Source of the DNA: Cytophagales bacterium
GTDB lineage: Bacteria; Bacteroidota; Bacteroidia; Cytophagales; Microscillaceae
NCBI GenBank assembly: GCA_004293905.1
Contig: RDZE01000031.1
Location: 1-64,000, forward strand
Reading direction: 5' to 3'
DNA length: 64,000 nucleotides
In this document: positions 38,587-47,641 of the stretch, piece after piece
Numbering within the stretch: the first letter of the stretch is position 1
How the letters are laid out: the number at the start of each line of letters is the position of its first letter
Position numbers and translations under genes: made by a program
The notes under the pieces: model-generated
Databases searched by the model: none
The model's input: only the letters and a program-made list of their open reading frames with translations
What the model was told of the DNA's origin: nothing

Positions 38587-39777
38587 TTAACTTACGTGCA
38601 ATACCAAGCCTTTCAGGTATTCGCCTTCAGGGTGATAAATACTAATTGGGTGGTCTAAGGGTTGTGTAAGTTGGTGCATAATGCGTACTTGGCGGCGGCT
38701 ATCGGCGGCGGCAGAAAAGACAATCTTGCGAAACAAATCTCTGTCTATATTCCCCGAACAGGAAAATGTAAATAAGATACCATTCGGTTGCAAATTTTTG
38801 AAAGCCAATAAATTCAAATCTTTGTACCCTCTTGCGGCATTTTGCACGGCTCTTGCATTTTTTGCAAATGCAGGTGGGTCTAAGACAATGAGGTCATAGC
38901 GTTGGTCGGTTTGGCGCAAATAGTCAAAGCAATCAGCAGCAATGGCTTCGTGTTGTTTACTTTGTGCCTCCTCAAAATTCAACTGTATATTTTCTTCGCA
39001 AATAGCACAAGCATCTTTCGATATATCTACAGAGGTTACTTGTTTTGCATTTCCTTGTAATGCATACACCGAAAAACCACCCGTGTAGGCGAAAGCATTC
39101 AATATATTTTTGTCTGTGCTATAGGTTTTTAGTAATTGTCTATTTTCGCGTTGGTCTATAAAAAAGCCTGTTTTTTGTCCTTTTTCTACCTCCACTCTGA
39201 ATTTTTGCCCATGTTCCTGCACTATCAAAGGCATATCCCAAGTATTTTGCAACCAACCCGCTTCAAGGTTTACTTCCTCTAAAAAAGCACTATTTTGTTT
39301 CGTTTTCAGATAAATGTATTCAAATCCTAACTTTGTAAATGCTTCCAGAAGCAACCCAAAGATACGTTCTACACCTTTTGTAAGCACTTGTACTACTAAA
39401 ACTTTGTCGTACATATCGGCTATAATACCGGGTATGCCATCTCCTTCGGCATGGAGCAATCGGCAGGTAGTAGTATGGGCATTGAGTACATACTTTTTAC
39501 GCATCAGATAGGCATTTTCTATTTTCTGCGCCCAATAGTGTGCATCAAAAGTTTGAAAAATTGTATTCCCAAACTGAAACATACGGCAAATGATTTGACT
39601 TTTAGGCGAAAAAAAGCCATAGCCCAAGATTTGTTGATGATTGTCGCGTACTTCTACTATTTCGCCATTTTCGGCATTAGGCAGTTGTTTCACCGCCCCC
39701 GAAAAAATCCAAGGGTGTTGATTAAGTATTGATTTTTCGCGCCCCGATTTGAGCACTAAGGTTGCCATTTTTTGCAT
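38587..39777 (-). CDS. RlmI-like class I rRNA (cytosine-C5) methyltransferase
   Basis: This 396-residue protein has a PUA-like N-terminal part (VLKSGREKSILNQHPWIFSGAV, then GEIVEVRDNHQQILGYGFFSPKS) and a SAM-dependent methyltransferase fold with NILNAFAYTGGFSVYALQ and the motif IVLDPPAFAKN. A catalytic cysteine is in the C-terminal FTFSCSGN segment. Homologues methylate 23S rRNA C1962 (RlmI). An ATG at 39768 would give a three-residue shorter form. It lies 5 bases after rnhB in the same direction. The specific nucleotide is inferred from the family. Confidence 0.88.
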   Translation of the reverse strand: MQKMATLVLKSGREKSILNQHPWIFSGAVKQLPNAENGEIVEVRDNHQQILGYGFFSPKSQIICRMFQFGNTIFQTFDAHYWAQKIENAYLMRKKYVLNAHTTTCRLLHAEGDGIPGIIADMYDKVLVVQVLTKGVERIFGLLLEAFTKLGFEYIYLKTKQNSAFLEEVNLEAGWLQNTWDMPLIVQEHGQKFRVEVEKGQKTGFFIDQRENRQLLKTYSTDKNILNAFAYTGGFSVYALQGNAKQVTSVDISKDACAICEENIQLNFEEAQSKQHEAIAADCFDYLRQTDQRYDLIVLDPPAFAKNARAVQNAARGYKDLNLLAFKNLQPNGILFTFSCSGNIDRDLFRKIVFSAAADSRRQVRIMHQLTQPLDHPISIYHPEGEYLKGLVLHVS

Positions 39778-39782
39778 TCTTC

Positions 39783-40397
39783 TTATGATGGGGTTGTAGT
39801 GATTGTATTTTTCAAATGAAAACTTTTACGGTGCAAAGGCGTGTAACCATGTTCAGCTATTGCTTTGCGGTGTTTAGCAGTAGCATAGCCCATGTTTTTC
39901 GCCCAATCATACAGAGGATACTCCGAAGCGTACTCCGTGATGAGTGCATCACGATAGGTTTTTGCCAATACAGAGGCAGCCGCTATGGAGAAAAAACGAT
40001 TATCTCCTTTCACAAAACATTGATGCACAATAGCAGGGTAAGGCGAAAAACGGTTGCCATCTACCAATAATAATTCAGGCACTATTTTTAATTGTGCTAT
40101 TGCGCGGTGCATTGCCAAAAAAGAGGCTTGTAAGATATTGATAGTGTCTATTTCCTCTACCGATGCCGATGCAATGCTATAATCTAAGGCTTCCAATTTG
40201 ATTTCTTCAGCAATGGTTTCTCTTTCTGTTTTGCTCAGCAATTTAGAATCTTTTAAATGTAGGTGCGAAAAATTTTTAGGCAGAATGACCGCCGCCGCTA
40301 CCACAGGACCTATCAAACTACCCCTCCCCACTTCATCTACACCCGCCTCGAGATAAGTAGGGTGAAAAAAACTACGCAATGTAGAAGCCGAAAGCAT
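39783..40397 (-). CDS. rnhB: Ribonuclease HII
   Basis: The protein has 204 residues and removes the RNA part of RNA/DNA hybrids, including single ribonucleotides in DNA. The catalytic opening is EAGVDEVGRGSLIGPVVAAAVIL with the first acidic residues, and later acidic residues occur in LLLVDGNRF and in the ASVLAKTYRD segment. Length is the standard one. It is a minus-strand gene 5 bases upstream of the RlmI-like gene. Confidence 0.93.
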   Translation of the reverse strand: MLSASTLRSFFHPTYLEAGVDEVGRGSLIGPVVAAAVILPKNFSHLHLKDSKLLSKTERETIAEEIKLEALDYSIASASVEEIDTINILQASFLAMHRAIAQLKIVPELLLVDGNRFSPYPAIVHQCFVKGDNRFFSIAAASVLAKTYRDALITEYASEYPLYDWAKNMGYATAKHRKAIAEHGYTPLHRKSFHLKNTITTTPS

Positions 40398-40475
40398 ATT
40401 ATTTCAAAAAAAAAACGTTAATTGCATGAATAATTGCGAAACAAATTCAAAATTAAACATCAATTTGTCAAAAAT

Positions 40476-42035
40476 ATGAAAAAGGTACATTTATTTTTAC
40501 TCGTTTTTTGTATCAGCGTGTTAAATTTATACGCCCAACAAAAAAACGCTACGGCAGTCAAATATGCCGAAACCATCAAAGCCGATGACCTCAAAAAACA
40601 CTTATACATCTTGGCTGCTGATAGTATGGAAGGGCGTTATACGGGCAAAGAAGGGCAAAAAAAAGCCGCAAGATACATAGAGAATCATTTTAAAAACATT
40701 GGGCTTTCTGCTCCCGTGAAAATTAACAATCAAATGCAGTATCAACAGCCCTATCATCTCTCTAATCGCTCTTGGGGAGAAGTATATATCAAAGGCAAAA
40801 ATATAACACTTAATTTTCAACAAAATTTATTCGTCATAGGCGACCAAAATCAAAATACTGCCAAAGAATACGAACTCCTCTATGCAGGTTTTGGGATAGA
40901 TACTACTTACTACTCCGATTATAAAAACATAGACCCCACAGGCAAAGCTCTGATATGTTTTGCAGGCGAACCCTCAGGCAAAACAGCTTGGGCAAAACAC
41001 GAATACAAATGGAAATATGCCAAACAAAAAGGTGCGACCGCACTCATTATCATCGGCGGAAACAACGATGCTGAGTTCGCTGACCTTATGAAATACTATG
41101 CTTTTTACACTAAAAAAGAAACTTATAACGAACTTGTAAATCCAAATTCGGGAAAAGAAAATATTTACTTTGTATCTATGGCTGCTGCTGCGCAACTGTT
41201 GGGCATTTCAGAAGCAGAACTTTTGGCACAGAAAAACACCATAAAAAATACAAATACCAGCAATGTAGATGCACAGAAAAAACACCACCCCATAACGCTA
41301 AAATCAGAAAGAATAGAAAAAATTAGTACCTCTGCCGAAAATGTATTGGGATTTTTGGAAGGAACAGATAAAAAAGAGGAAGTATTGGTCATTACGGCAC
41401 ACTACGACCATATAGGCAAAAACAGTGCAGGCGAAGTATTCAATGGCGCAGACGATGATGCCTCTGGTACTTCTTGCGTGCTCGAAATCGCTGAAGCCTT
41501 TATGCAAGCTGCCAAAGAAGGATACAGACCGCGCCGAAGTATTTTGTTTATGACTGTTTCAGGGGAAGAGTTAGGACTTTATGGCTCAGAATATTATACA
41601 GATATCAACCCCATTTTTCCCTTAGAAAACACCGTAGCCAATCTTAATATTGACATGGTAGGACGTTTAGGAGGCGATTATGAAACAAGCAATAATCCTA
41701 ACTATATTTATCTGATAGGTTCTGATAAACTCTCTACTGACTTACATAATATCAGTGAAACTGCCAATAGTACCTATACACAACTCAAATTAGATTATAA
41801 ATATAACTCTGATAGCGACCCCAACCGATTCTACAACCGTTCAGACCATTATAACTTTGCAGAGAAAAAAATCCCTATTATTTTCTATTTCAATGGTACG
41901 CACGTAGATTACCATGGAGCCAATGACACTGCCGACAAAATACACTACCCCAAAATGGAAAAAATTGCACATTTGGTATTCCACACCGCTTGGGAAATAG
42001 CCAACCGCGACCAAAGACCAGTGGTAAATAAGTAA
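40476..42035 (+). CDS. Secreted M28-family metallopeptidase with PA insert
   Basis: This 519-residue protein starts at MKKVHLFLLVFCISVLNLYAQQ (a signal peptide) rather than at the earlier in-frame ATG at 40434. The zinc peptidase domain has VITAHYDHIG, FNGADDDASGTSCVLEI, MTVSGEELGLYGSEYY, NLNIDMVGR and a late GTHVDYHG, providing the two-zinc ligands and the catalytic Glu. A PA-type domain, implied by YAGFGIDTTYYSDYKNIDPTGKALICFAGEP, sits between. It is likely a periplasmic or exported aminopeptidase or glutaminyl-cyclase-like enzyme; the substrate is unknown. It stands alone with no clear operon partner. Confidence 0.9.
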   Translation: MKKVHLFLLVFCISVLNLYAQQKNATAVKYAETIKADDLKKHLYILAADSMEGRYTGKEGQKKAARYIENHFKNIGLSAPVKINNQMQYQQPYHLSNRSWGEVYIKGKNITLNFQQNLFVIGDQNQNTAKEYELLYAGFGIDTTYYSDYKNIDPTGKALICFAGEPSGKTAWAKHEYKWKYAKQKGATALIIIGGNNDAEFADLMKYYAFYTKKETYNELVNPNSGKENIYFVSMAAAAQLLGISEAELLAQKNTIKNTNTSNVDAQKKHHPITLKSERIEKISTSAENVLGFLEGTDKKEEVLVITAHYDHIGKNSAGEVFNGADDDASGTSCVLEIAEAFMQAAKEGYRPRRSILFMTVSGEELGLYGSEYYTDINPIFPLENTVANLNIDMVGRLGGDYETSNNPNYIYLIGSDKLSTDLHNISETANSTYTQLKLDYKYNSDSDPNRFYNRSDHYNFAEKKIPIIFYFNGTHVDYHGANDTADKIHYPKMEKIAHLVFHTAWEIANRDQRPVVNK

Positions 42036-42093
42036 AGAAAATAAAAAAATAAAAACACTAATTTATTAACTATAACGCACAAAACAGTATCCT

Positions 42094-43050
42094 ATGGACA
42101 AAGACATTATCGAGATAGCTGGTATTAGCATAGCACGCGGAGAAGAAAAAGAAATCAACATTCCGATTACCAACCTCCCTACAAGAACCCCCATAGAAAT
42201 ACCAATGCTTGTCAGCAGAGGAGAGTCAGAGGGTCCAAGTTTATTAGTAACAGCAGGTATGCACGGAGATGAAATCAATGGTATCGAAATTGTCAGAAGA
42301 TTTATCCGCGATGGATATGCCAAGCCCAATATTGGTACTGTTTTGTGTATTCCTATTCTGAATGTGTATGGCTTTATCAATTTCTCGCGCGATGTAACCG
42401 AAGGAAAAGACATCAACCGCTCTTTTCCGGGCTCTAAAACAGGTTCATTAGCAAGCCGTGTAGCGCATGCTATAATGAAATATATTATCCCCGAAATTGA
42501 TTTTGGCATTGACTTTCATACAGGCGGGGCTGCACGCTCCAACTACCCTCAAATCAGATGTGTCTATGATTTAGAAAAAAATTTAGAACTTGCCAATTAT
42601 TTTGCTGCTCCCTTTACACTCAATTCCGATTTTATAGCAGGCTCTTTTAGGCATGAAGCACACCTACAAGGAAAACCCATATTGGTTTTTGAAGGAGGAG
42701 AATCACTGCGTTTTGATGAAGATGTAATACAAGAGGGCATCAATGGATTGCGTAGATTGATGGACAAATTTTCTATGAGTAATAATAGCCCGCAAGCAAG
42801 ACACGTAACCCGAAAACTTACTACCTCTACTTGGGTAAGGGCTGAAAGTGCAGGGTTATTTCATTTTTTTGCTAACAACGGCAGTAATGTAACCGAAGGA
42901 CAAACCATTGGCATCATCACTGACCCTTTTGGCTTTGGCGATTTTGAGGTAGAGGTAAAAGCCAAAACTACAGGGCATATCATTTGTGTAAATAATGTTC
43001 CTGTAGTGCATCAAGGCGACCCCTTAGTACATATCGGTGTAGAGGGTTAA
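42094..43050 (+). CDS. Succinylglutamate desuccinylase/aspartoacylase-family hydrolase
   Basis: This 318-residue zinc hydrolase has SLLVTAGMHGDEINGIEIVRRFI (zinc ligands His and Glu) and, later, IDFGIDFHTGGA with the third ligand. It also has ILVFEGGESLRFDE, and a C-terminal domain with GQTIGIITDPFGFGDFEVEVKAKTTGHIIC. The C-terminal barrel resembles a lipoyl-like hammerhead, as in this family's long form. The substrate (N-acyl amino acid) is unknown. It ends 4 bases inside the convergent GH3 gene. Confidence 0.88.
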   Translation: MDKDIIEIAGISIARGEEKEINIPITNLPTRTPIEIPMLVSRGESEGPSLLVTAGMHGDEINGIEIVRRFIRDGYAKPNIGTVLCIPILNVYGFINFSRDVTEGKDINRSFPGSKTGSLASRVAHAIMKYIIPEIDFGIDFHTGGAARSNYPQIRCVYDLEKNLELANYFAAPFTLNSDFIAGSFRHEAHLQGKPILVFEGGESLRFDEDVIQEGINGLRRLMDKFSMSNNSPQARHVTRKLTTSTWVRAESAGLFHFFANNGSNVTEGQTIGIITDPFGFGDFEVEVKAKTTGHIICVNNVPVVHQGDPLVHIGVEG

Positions 43051-44555
43051 TCGCGGAGTTGCCACTGTTGCAGTGCATCTGCCATTGTGCGGTCATTGGA
43101 GAGGCGCGGCACTTTGTTCTGCCCTCCTAATTTGCCCAAACTTTTCATATATTGTTGAAAAGCATCTGCTTGTAAAGGCGAAATGCGCAATGTTCTGATG
43201 ATATTACCCGTAATCAAATCGTCATAATAACTATTCAATTGGCACAAATGCCTATCTATATCGGTGGCAAATTGGTTCAAATCTTTTGGCAAACGCTCAA
43301 AAGCAATGAGCCATTCGTGGTAAGGCAAACCTTCGGTAGGAGTTACTTGTGGTGCAACTGTAAACTCTGCTACTGAGGTTTCAGGGTGTTTTTCCATTGC
43401 CAAACGCAAGGCTTTTTCTACCTCTTCGCCAATCACATGCTCGCCAAATGCTGAAATAAAATGTTTCACTCTCCCTGTTACTAATACTTTATAAGGATTT
43501 TTGGACACAAACTTTACCGTATCGCCTAAAGAATAGCCCCAAAGCCCTGCATTGGAGTTGATGATGAGTGCGTAGTTTTTATTCAATTCTACTTCTTCTA
43601 TTGATAAGCGCGTGGGGTTTTCATCAAAAAACGATTCTATGGGTACAAATTCATAGAAAATGCCACTGTTGAGCAAAAGCAACATAGCAGGGTCTTCTTG
43701 GAGGTCTTGGTAAGCAAAAAAGCCTTCAGAAGCGGGGAAAAGCTCTACAGAGGCTACTTTTTTGCCTATGCTATCAAAGAGTTTTTTTCTATAGGGTTCA
43801 AAATTGACACCACCATAAACGAAAAGAGAAAAATTAGGAAATACATCTTTGATGAGTTTCCCTGTTTTGGCTTGTATGCGGTCAAAATACATTTGTACCC
43901 AAGGCGGAATGCCAGAGATGAGCGACATATCGGCGTGTAGGGTTTCTTCTATTACTTTGTCGAGTTTTGTTTCCCAATCTTCTATACAGTTGGTTTCATA
44001 AGAGGGTTTTTGGTTCGAGCGCAAATAAGCAGGTACGTGATGATTGACAATGCCTGATAGACGCCCCGTAAGAATTTTATTTTTGCCCGTTTCTGTCATA
44101 ATGGGGCTTCCTGAAAGAAATATCAATTTGCGGTCTAAAAAGGTAGATTTCCCTGTTTCATAAACATAAGCCAATAGTGCATTGCGCGCCGAAAGGATAT
44201 GATTAGGGATAGAATCGCGGGTGATAGGAATATATTTAGTACCCGAAGTAGTGCCTGAAGTTTTGGCAAAATAGAGCGGTTGCCCTTCCCAAAGTACATT
44301 TTGTGTGCCTTCTTTGATGTGCTCTATGTAAGGTTTTAGGGCTTCATAATCGCGAATAGGAACACGCTTTCTAAAATCTTCGTAGGTATTGATACCGCCA
44401 AAATCGTGGTCTTTGCCAAACATCGTATTTTTGGCTTTTTGCACCAACATTTGAAGCGTTTTTTGCTGATAAGTGATAGGATTTTGCTTCCATTTTTCGT
44501 TCTGTTGGTGTATATAAGCCGCAAATGGCTTACTTAATATCGCTCTGATGCCCAT
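43047..44555 (-). CDS. GH3-family acyl/amino acid-conjugating enzyme
   Basis: This 502-residue protein is a GH3 auxin-responsive promoter family member. It has the ATP-binding-type segment PLYFAKTSGTTSGTKYIPITRDSI, the central part VELFPASEGFFAYQD, and KDVFPNFSLFVYGGVNFEPY, and the C-terminal segment with VKHFISAFGEHVIGEEVEKALRLAM. Plant GH3 enzymes join amino acids to hormones. Bacterial members are common in Bacteroidota, but their acyl substrate is unknown. Adenylation is inferred from the fold. It is the last gene of the lgt run and overlaps the GNAT gene by 26 bases. Confidence 0.88.
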   Translation of the reverse strand: MGIRAILSKPFAAYIHQQNEKWKQNPITYQQKTLQMLVQKAKNTMFGKDHDFGGINTYEDFRKRVPIRDYEALKPYIEHIKEGTQNVLWEGQPLYFAKTSGTTSGTKYIPITRDSIPNHILSARNALLAYVYETGKSTFLDRKLIFLSGSPIMTETGKNKILTGRLSGIVNHHVPAYLRSNQKPSYETNCIEDWETKLDKVIEETLHADMSLISGIPPWVQMYFDRIQAKTGKLIKDVFPNFSLFVYGGVNFEPYRKKLFDSIGKKVASVELFPASEGFFAYQDLQEDPAMLLLLNSGIFYEFVPIESFFDENPTRLSIEEVELNKNYALIINSNAGLWGYSLGDTVKFVSKNPYKVLVTGRVKHFISAFGEHVIGEEVEKALRLAMEKHPETSVAEFTVAPQVTPTEGLPYHEWLIAFERLPKDLNQFATDIDRHLCQLNSYYDDLITGNIIRTLRISPLQADAFQQYMKSLGKLGGQNKVPRLSNDRTMADALQQWQLRD

Positions 44556-45093
44556 AATGAAAAAGGTAAATTGAACTGTATGATAAATGCAAAAGTAGGA
44601 ATAATTTTGAATCTATTGATTTGAAAAATAGTTTTTTTTCAAAGATGGCTTCTTTTTGATAGCCATTTTTCTCTAACACACGCATAGAGGCTGGATTGTA
44701 CTCGAAAATGCCTGCATAAATTCTGACCAAACCTAAATGTGAAAAACCATACTCGGTGATGATTTTCACGGCTACCGTAGCAATGCCTCTGCCCCAAAAG
44801 GGTTCGCCGAGCCAATAGCCTATTTCAGCACTTTTTGCGTAGATGTCTGTTTGTTTTACCAAGCCAATCACTCCGCATAGTTTGTCCATGTGGCAAATAG
44901 CAAATGTCATAGGTATAGATTCTTGTTGAGTAAATGTTATAAACTCAATTGCATCTTTTTCAGTATAGGGGTGAGGGATAAAATCGCGGACATTGTCCCA
45001 TACTTTTTTATTGTTAATAAGCGGAGCTAAGTTTTCAGCATCTCCCGCGCGAAGTCTTCTAAGCGTAATAGGCGATTGGGCAAGTGATAACAT
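44530..45093 (-). CDS. GNAT acetyltransferase (RimJ/RimL type), possible C-terminal frameshift
   Basis: This 187-residue protein shows the RimJ/RimL-type GNAT fold: ITLRRLRAGDAENLAPLINN, then SAEIGYWLGEPFWGRGIATVAVKIITEYGF with the acetyl-CoA R/Q-x-x-G-x-A-like loop, then LVRIYAGIFEYNPASMRVLEKNGYQ. After that the expected F-K-N-G-x-F-x-D-E-x-x-Y-A ending is missing. The reading instead runs through FFKSIDSKLFLLLHLSYSS to the overlap with GH3. A run of eight A near 44635 is a plausible frameshift point. Substrate unknown. It overlaps the preceding hypothetical gene by 1 base. Confidence 0.8.
   Translation of the reverse strand: MLSLAQSPITLRRLRAGDAENLAPLINNKKVWDNVRDFIPHPYTEKDAIEFITFTQQESIPMTFAICHMDKLCGVIGLVKQTDIYAKSAEIGYWLGEPFWGRGIATVAVKIITEYGFSHLGLVRIYAGIFEYNPASMRVLEKNGYQKEAIFEKKLFFKSIDSKLFLLLHLSYSSIYLFHYGHQSDIK
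44590..44597 (-). promoter_or_regulatory. -7-like element inside the GNAT 3' end
   Basis: Reads TACTTTTG on the minus strand, 35 bases before the GH3 start at 44555. It suggests an internal promoter for GH3, but no good -33 element is visible. Confidence 0.35.
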
Positions 45094-45536
45094 TAGGCTT
45101 CAGGCATGAGCTTAATTTTAAATATTTTGAATCGGCTTTTTTCTTTTTCGTAGTAAAATTTATTGAGCACATCGAAAATATCGCTCCCTCTGAACCAAGA
45201 AGTTTGCACGCCGCCCCCTTGTTTTACGTCTAACCACTCAATTGCATAGCTTTCTTGGTGTTTTTTATACTCTAAAATATAGGTTATCATTGCCTGCAAA
45301 ATACTTGTTTTAGTTTCACCTTTGGTAGAGTGAAACAAAAATTTTTGGTTGTGCTCTTTATTAATCGTTATCAAATCTAATTTGATGGTTGGGTAAGCGT
45401 TTTCATCGGCTTGTGGCACTAAGTTGTAGTCGAAATAGATTTGTGTATCATTGAGCATTTCCCTGATTTGATTTTCTAACTCTATTTCTTTAAGCAATAC
45501 TTCGGCAGGTTGCTGAATTGCATTGGGTCTGTCCAT
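45093..45536 (-). CDS. Hypothetical soluble protein
   Basis: This 147-residue protein shows a plausible alpha/beta order: a helix AEVLLKEIELENQIREML, then YFDYNLVPQADENAYPTIKLDLITINKEH with extended strands. It then has the phrase FLFHSTKGETKTSILQAMITYILEYKKHQ, then IEWLDVKQGGGVQTSWFRGSDIFDVLNKFYYEKEKSRFKIFKIKL. It has no signal peptide. I do not recognise a family. It starts 10 bases after lgt and overlaps the GNAT start by 1 base, so it is in the same transcript. Confidence 0.6.
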   Translation of the reverse strand: MDRPNAIQQPAEVLLKEIELENQIREMLNDTQIYFDYNLVPQADENAYPTIKLDLITINKEHNQKFLFHSTKGETKTSILQAMITYILEYKKHQESYAIEWLDVKQGGGVQTSWFRGSDIFDVLNKFYYEKEKSRFKIFKIKLMPEA

Positions 45537-45546
45537 ATTTTTGGTT

Positions 45547-46728
45547 TTAACTTTTTTGGGTGTTTTTTTCTTTATTTTTTTGCGACAAATACAATATATA
45601 TAGCCCTAACAATATGGCAGGTATACTCAATATTTGTCCCATATTGAAGGGTAATTTTGACTCAAAATCTACTTGATTTACTTTGAAAAATTCGTCTATA
45701 AAACGAAGAGTGAATAGTATAATCAAAAACAAGCCAAGCAATAGTCCTTCGGGTGTTTTTTCGCGTTTTCGGTTGTAGAGCCAAAGGAGAAACGCACAAA
45801 GCAAGAGGCAATAAATGGCTTCGTAGAGTTGTGCGGGGTGGCAGGGGATACCATAAAGTTCTGCTTCTATTACATTGAAATTTCCTTCTGTATAAGCCTT
45901 GCTTTTTATTAGTTTGTCTAATGAGGAGTAGTGATTTTCTATCTCTTCGAAATACTCGCTATGGGCAAATAGTCCATTCAACCTATTCTCAGTATATTGT
46001 TGTAGTGTATCAATTTTTGAATTTACACCGCCTTTGAAGTAAAATTTTATTTTCATAGGTATATAAGTAACTCCTTTTTCAATGGTTGGCTCTGTATCGA
46101 GAACGGTCTTAGAGGTATGTAAAAAATCTTTGATATTACTAAAATTTTGGTCTATAGCATTAGCAAAAATGACAGCAGTAGGGGCATTACTTGGTTTTCC
46201 TACGATTTCAGAATTGACAAAATTACCGAAGCGAATCAGTGCGCCCCCTAAGGCTACCGCAATCACAATTCTATCAGTAACCCATAAAAAACTTTGCCCA
46301 GGTCGTGCTATTTTTTTAATATTGATACTGTATTTGGAAAAAGAAATCAATATTTGATAATTAGAATATATATAAAGTGCTATCAAAATGGCTATAGCCG
46401 CGCCATGACTGGCTAAACCACCTTCCCAAACATAAAAAATTCTGTGCCAATTTGCTGCATTGAAAAATGTGTCAGGTTCATAAAACAATACGTGCCCCAA
46501 TCTGGCTCCAATGACCGTAGAGATAATCATGTGCAGTAGTAAAGTATCGAGGTCTCTTTCGGGCTTTTTTTCTACCTTAAAAATCCAAGCCAAGATATAT
46601 TGCCCAATGAAAAATCCCAATGCAAATAAAAACCCATACCAACGTGGATGCAGGCGGTCTCCTGAAAGATAAGTAATGAATGAAATTTCAGGATTTGCAT
46701 CCCATATTATGTAGGTCAAGAAGTCCAT
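45547..46728 (-). CDS. lgt: Prolipoprotein diacylglyceryl transferase with an extra insertion
   Basis: This 393-residue enzyme adds diacylglycerol to the lipobox cysteine of prolipoproteins. The Lgt signature lies in RFGNFVNSEIVG (the family's GRIGNFINGE motif); conserved GGLASHGAAIAI and the HPAQLYEAI segment are present, with about seven membrane segments. Most Lgt proteins are about 260-290 residues. Here about 100 residues lie between NSEIVG and HPAQLYE and form a hydrophilic insertion (YIPMKIKFYFKGGVNSKID... and the following part). It precedes the hypothetical, GNAT and GH3 genes. Confidence 0.92.
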   Translation of the reverse strand: MDFLTYIIWDANPEISFITYLSGDRLHPRWYGFLFALGFFIGQYILAWIFKVEKKPERDLDTLLLHMIISTVIGARLGHVLFYEPDTFFNAANWHRIFYVWEGGLASHGAAIAILIALYIYSNYQILISFSKYSINIKKIARPGQSFLWVTDRIVIAVALGGALIRFGNFVNSEIVGKPSNAPTAVIFANAIDQNFSNIKDFLHTSKTVLDTEPTIEKGVTYIPMKIKFYFKGGVNSKIDTLQQYTENRLNGLFAHSEYFEEIENHYSSLDKLIKSKAYTEGNFNVIEAELYGIPCHPAQLYEAIYCLLLCAFLLWLYNRKREKTPEGLLLGLFLIILFTLRFIDEFFKVNQVDFESKLPFNMGQILSIPAILLGLYILYLSQKNKEKNTQKS

Positions 46729-46764
46729 TTTTGATAATGATAAAAAGATGTTATATAGAGTATT

Positions 46765-47544
46765 TTATTTTTTGAAAATTCGATAGCCTGTCCAAGAGCG
46801 CGTTTTAGTACTATAGGTAAATACATAACCATTTGCATACGAAAACCAAAATCCTTCGTTGGTCGCAATATTAGAGGGCAAGTTTACTACGGCTGTGTGC
46901 TTTCCTGAATCATTGAAGAACAATACTTGTCTTTTCTCATAATCCAGCACTCCATATTCATAGTTGGTTTTACCTGTAGCAATGACTGTAGTATAGTTAA
47001 TGCTTTCTAACTCTTCGCGATTGAGATCAAGTGTTATTTCCCGATTAAGAACATAAGTGTCTGAATTATAGCACATTAGGATATTACCATACAACAATAC
47101 TAATTCATTTTTTTTAGAGTCATAACCCGCCACTGACTGTGAATTTTTTTGGTCAATGCTTCCATTTCTTCTACCAGTACTTTTGTCAGGAAAGCCTTTC
47201 TCATCTAAGGAGATAGTATAAACACCGCCGCCATAACCATTGTAATTAAGGCTATTGTTATTGGCATTGTACCACATTCCTCTGCTATCATAATAGGCTT
47301 CTGATTGGTATATAGCATTGCCTTTGCTATCAAATGTTTCCATAGGGAAAGCAGCATTGCCCGCAATGACAGCATAGTACAGTTTGTTTTTAGAATTATA
47401 ACAAACCGCCGAACCATTTGTGCCTCCTGAATTCTTAAAGCGAAGTTCTAATGAGGCATTAGGATTGCTAATAGGGGCTTTTTGAGCCAATAAAGAATGT
47501 AACAACCCAAAAGAGAAGAGTAATAATAATAGGCTATTTTTCAT
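46765..47544 (-). CDS. Secreted beta-rich protein of unknown function
   Basis: This 259-residue protein has a signal peptide (to about LLHSLLAQ) and then repeats of short beta hairpins with AVCYNSKNKLYYAVIAG, GYDSKKNELVLLYGNILMCYNSD and TYVLNREITLDL. The YxxxxNKLYYA and DSKKNELVLLYGN phrases look like beta-propeller or WD-like strands. The end has NEGFWFSYANGYVFTYSTKTRSWTGYRIFKK. No known motif. It is 36 bases upstream of lgt on the same strand. Confidence 0.6.
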   Translation of the reverse strand: MKNSLLLLLFSFGLLHSLLAQKAPISNPNASLELRFKNSGGTNGSAVCYNSKNKLYYAVIAGNAAFPMETFDSKGNAIYQSEAYYDSRGMWYNANNNSLNYNGYGGGVYTISLDEKGFPDKSTGRRNGSIDQKNSQSVAGYDSKKNELVLLYGNILMCYNSDTYVLNREITLDLNREELESINYTTVIATGKTNYEYGVLDYEKRQVLFFNDSGKHTAVVNLPSNIATNEGFWFSYANGYVFTYSTKTRSWTGYRIFKK

Positions 47545-47560
47545 AGATTAAAACTTTTTT

Positions 47561-47568
47561 CAAAATTA
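47561..47568 (-). promoter_or_regulatory. -7-like element before the secreted protein gene
   Basis: Reads TAATTTTG on the minus strand, 17 bases before the ATG at 47544. It could drive the five-gene run that includes lgt. Confidence 0.35.
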
Positions 47569-47641
47569 CAAAAACTAATCTTGCATAAAAAAAATAGACC
47601 GTATTTTTTTTTATGCCCAAAAAAACTCATAATTTCGTGCC

